DNA from: Spirochaetota bacterium
Lineage (GTDB): Bacteria; Spirochaetota; UBA4802; UBA5368
Assembly: GCA_035477215.1 (NCBI GenBank)
Contig: DATIKU010000002.1
Span: 1 to 64,000, forward strand
Reading direction: 5' to 3'
DNA: 64,000 nt
This document shows, piece after piece, positions 62,529 through 64,000 of the stretch (its first letter is position 1; each line of letters begins with the position of its first letter). The notes under the pieces were generated by a model that was not told the origin of the DNA, made no database searches, and saw only the letters and a program-made list of their open reading frames with translations. The translations under genes and the position numbers were made by a program.

Positions 62529-63629
62529 ATGAGCACGGTATATTTCGCCGATTTCCGCTGCAGCAGCAGGGAGAACATCTTCAGCAAGACGAAAAAGCTT
62601 TTTATAAAGGCCGGTTTCGGGGAGCGCATCGAGAAGAAGGATTTTGTCGCCATCAAGACACATTTCGGCGAGTACGGCAACCTGGCCTTCGTCCCGGCGC
62701 CGGTCATTCGCACGCTCGCGGAGTTGGTGCTGGAGCGCGGCGGCCGGCCCTTCATCACCGACACCAACACGCTCTACCGCGGCTCGCGCAGCAACGCGGT
62801 CGATCATCTCCGGAACGCCGTGCAGAACGGCTTTCTCATGGAGACGGCCGGGGCCCCGGTAATCATCGCCGACGGCCTGAAGGGCGACGATTATGCCAGC
62901 GTTGCCGTCGAGTCGAAGCATTTCAGGGAGATCAAGATAGCCTCGGCCATCCACGGCGCCGACGCGGTGCTGGTGGTTTCGCACGTGAAGGGCCACGAGC
63001 TCTACGGCTTCGGCGGCGCCATAAAGAACGTGGCCATGGGATGCGCGCCCCCCTCGGGCAAGCAGATGCTCCATTCGGACATGAAGCCGAAGGTGATCGC
63101 CGAGAAATGCACCTCCTGCGGAATGTGCATAAAGCGCTGCCCGGCCGACGCCATACGCTTCGACGAAAACAAAAAGGCGAACATCGACCCACACGCCTGC
63201 ATCAGCTGCGGCGAATGCACCGTCATCTGCGCATACGAGGCCATTCCCGTAATCTGGACCACCGATCACAGGCCGCTCCACGAGCGGACCGCGGAATACG
63301 TCAAGGGCGTCGTCGACACAAAGCCGGGGAAATGGATGTATATCAATTACGTCATGAACGTCTCGCCCCAGTGCGATTGCTATTACTGGAACGACGCTCC
63401 CATAGTGCCTAATATCGGCATTCTGGCCTCGACCGACCCCGTGGCGATCGACCGGGCCTCGGCCGACCTGGTCAACCGCGCCGCGCCGCTTCCGGGTTCG
63501 AAGATCGCCGGCCGCGACGAATCGAAGGACAACCTGAGGGCCCTGTACGACCTCCCGTGGGATTACCAGCTCGAATACGCCCGCCAAATCGGGCTCGGCG
63601 ATGACGCCTATGATCTCGTGGAGCCGTGA
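62529..63629 (+). CDS. DUF362 protein with two 4Fe-4S ferredoxin clusters
   Basis: The 366-aa protein has the DUF362 core (VAIKTHFGEYGNLAFVP, FITDTNTLYRGSR, HVKGHELYGFGGAIKNVAMG). An inserted ferredoxin-like domain near residues 192-240 contains CTSCGMCIKRCP and CISCGECTVICA, the classical two-cluster arrangement. The role is not established; a redox or metal-linked scaffold is likely. GAGAGAGGG precedes the ATG at 62529. The DUF362 protein at 9225-10514 lacks the ferredoxin insert. Confidence 0.9.
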   Translation: MSTVYFADFRCSSRENIFSKTKKLFIKAGFGERIEKKDFVAIKTHFGEYGNLAFVPAPVIRTLAELVLERGGRPFITDTNTLYRGSRSNAVDHLRNAVQNGFLMETAGAPVIIADGLKGDDYASVAVESKHFREIKIASAIHGADAVLVVSHVKGHELYGFGGAIKNVAMGCAPPSGKQMLHSDMKPKVIAEKCTSCGMCIKRCPADAIRFDENKKANIDPHACISCGECTVICAYEAIPVIWTTDHRPLHERTAEYVKGVVDTKPGKWMYINYVMNVSPQCDCYYWNDAPIVPNIGILASTDPVAIDRASADLVNRAAPLPGSKIAGRDESKDNLRALYDLPWDYQLEYARQIGLGDDAYDLVEP

Positions 63630-63653
63630 GGGGGGCTCCGCGTAAATTTGCGG

Positions 63654-63684
63654 TTGACAGGAACGGGGGCGACGGGATTATAAA
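63654..63684 (+). promoter_or_regulatory. sigma-70-type promoter of CheY-like gene
   Basis: TTGACA (63654-63659) and TATAAA (63679-63684) are 19 bases apart, with the overlapping TTATAA giving 18. The next gene starts at 63776, with a strong Shine-Dalgarno. Confidence 0.55.
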
Positions 63685-63775
63685 TACGGGTGTACCCGGC
63701 GGGAGTGTTCCACTCAAGAGGTGGGTTCTTCCGTCGCGCGGTTTGGCATGTTTACCATCGCAGGGGGGAGTTGTA

Positions 63776-64000
63776 ATGAAGAGCTCGCACGATTTTCCGA
63801 ATCTTAATCCCAAGCGGCCCGACGGGGTGAAGCCCAGCGGCAAGCCGTACAGGGTGATGGTCGTCGAGGACAAGGAATTTCAGCGCAAGCAGATCGTCCA
63901 GATACTCGAATCCGAGGGCTACGAGGTGGTGGCGTCGGCGGGCGACGGGAAGGAGGCCGTCCAGATGTATGACCGGTACGCGCGCGACCTTGATCTCATC
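63776..64000 (+). CDS. response regulator receiver protein (partial)
   Basis: The first 75 codons of a CheY-like gene are present; the window ends within it. A 25-residue extension (MKSSHDFPNLNPKRPDGVK) precedes the receiver domain, which begins YRVMVVEDKEFQRKQIVQIL with the acidic pair E31-D32, then GYEVVASAGDGKEAVQMY. The phosphorylated aspartate lies beyond the end. GGGGGGAG is six bases before the ATG and a good promoter lies about 90 bases upstream. Similar N-terminally extended CheY-like regulators occur in leptospires. It is not certain whether an output domain follows. Confidence 0.9.
   Translation, partial: MKSSHDFPNLNPKRPDGVKPSGKPYRVMVVEDKEFQRKQIVQILESEGYEVVASAGDGKEAVQMYDRYARDLDLI

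Overview
The window reads as a chromosomal segment of a Spirochaetota bacterium, most likely a relative of the Leptospira lineage. The best markers are a flagellar sheath protein FlaA (22448-23110, minus) whose C-terminal residues resemble leptospiral FlaA, a P83/100-type protein (39204-40946, minus), and a two-membrane envelope gene set (Mla, LolA-like, RodZ-like, beta-barrel protein). The DNA is GC-rich and gene-dense, with many 1-17 bp overlaps between consecutive genes. I saw no phage, insertion sequence, CRISPR array, rRNA operon or replication origin. The phylum call is an inference from protein families only.

Layout. 1-13.1 kb: AMP-forming acyl-CoA synthetase, class I aminotransferase, MBL-fold hydrolase, TrkA/TrkH potassium uptake, tRNA-Val, an HU-type protein, ribosomal protein S20, two small exported proteins, a DUF362 protein, Mpl ligase and a thioredoxin-reductase-like flavoprotein. 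13.2-22.4 kb: serS overlapping an RtcA-like gene that lacks the catalytic histidine, an O-antigen ligase/polymerase-like protein overlapping moaD with moaE next, a HEPN protein, ApgM and an SH3 protein. 22.4-33.4 kb: flaA, then a long plus-strand envelope run: aromatic-rich exported protein, mlaE, mlaF, mlaD, lolA-like, rodZ-like, rimO, pgsA, pgpA, a pentaheme-type cytochrome and a HIT hydrolase. 33.5-39.2 kb: TPR lipoprotein, dprA, a monoheme sensor-like protein, topA and a tyrosine recombinase.

39.2-51 kb: a minus-strand block with P83/100, Hsp33, a tungsten-type aldehyde:ferredoxin oxidoreductase and a radical SAM protein; then an FmdB-type zinc ribbon (plus), and the overlapping operon mltG - U32 peptidase - hisS - unknown 612-aa protein (minus). 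51-64 kb: two TPR proteins (one with a FlgT-like C-terminus), tRNA-Phe, gamma-glutamyltransferase, flavin reductase, a TrpB2-type tryptophan synthase beta gene behind what looks like a classical Trp attenuator, a composite hairpin repeat, a membrane protein, an internally deleted cupin gene, a beta-barrel protein, a transglutaminase-TPR protein, an Fe-S DUF362 protein, and a CheY-like regulator cut by the window end.

The most notable item is the trpB2 leader (57408-57557): a short peptide with four Trp codons in five, followed by an intrinsic terminator and then the gene. Others are the RtcA-family pseudoenzyme coupled to serS, the flavoprotein with a CATC redox centre but no recognisable NADPH motifs, the tail-anchored cytochrome with a CX4CH site, and the envelope run joining Mla transport, RodZ and phosphatidylglycerol synthesis.
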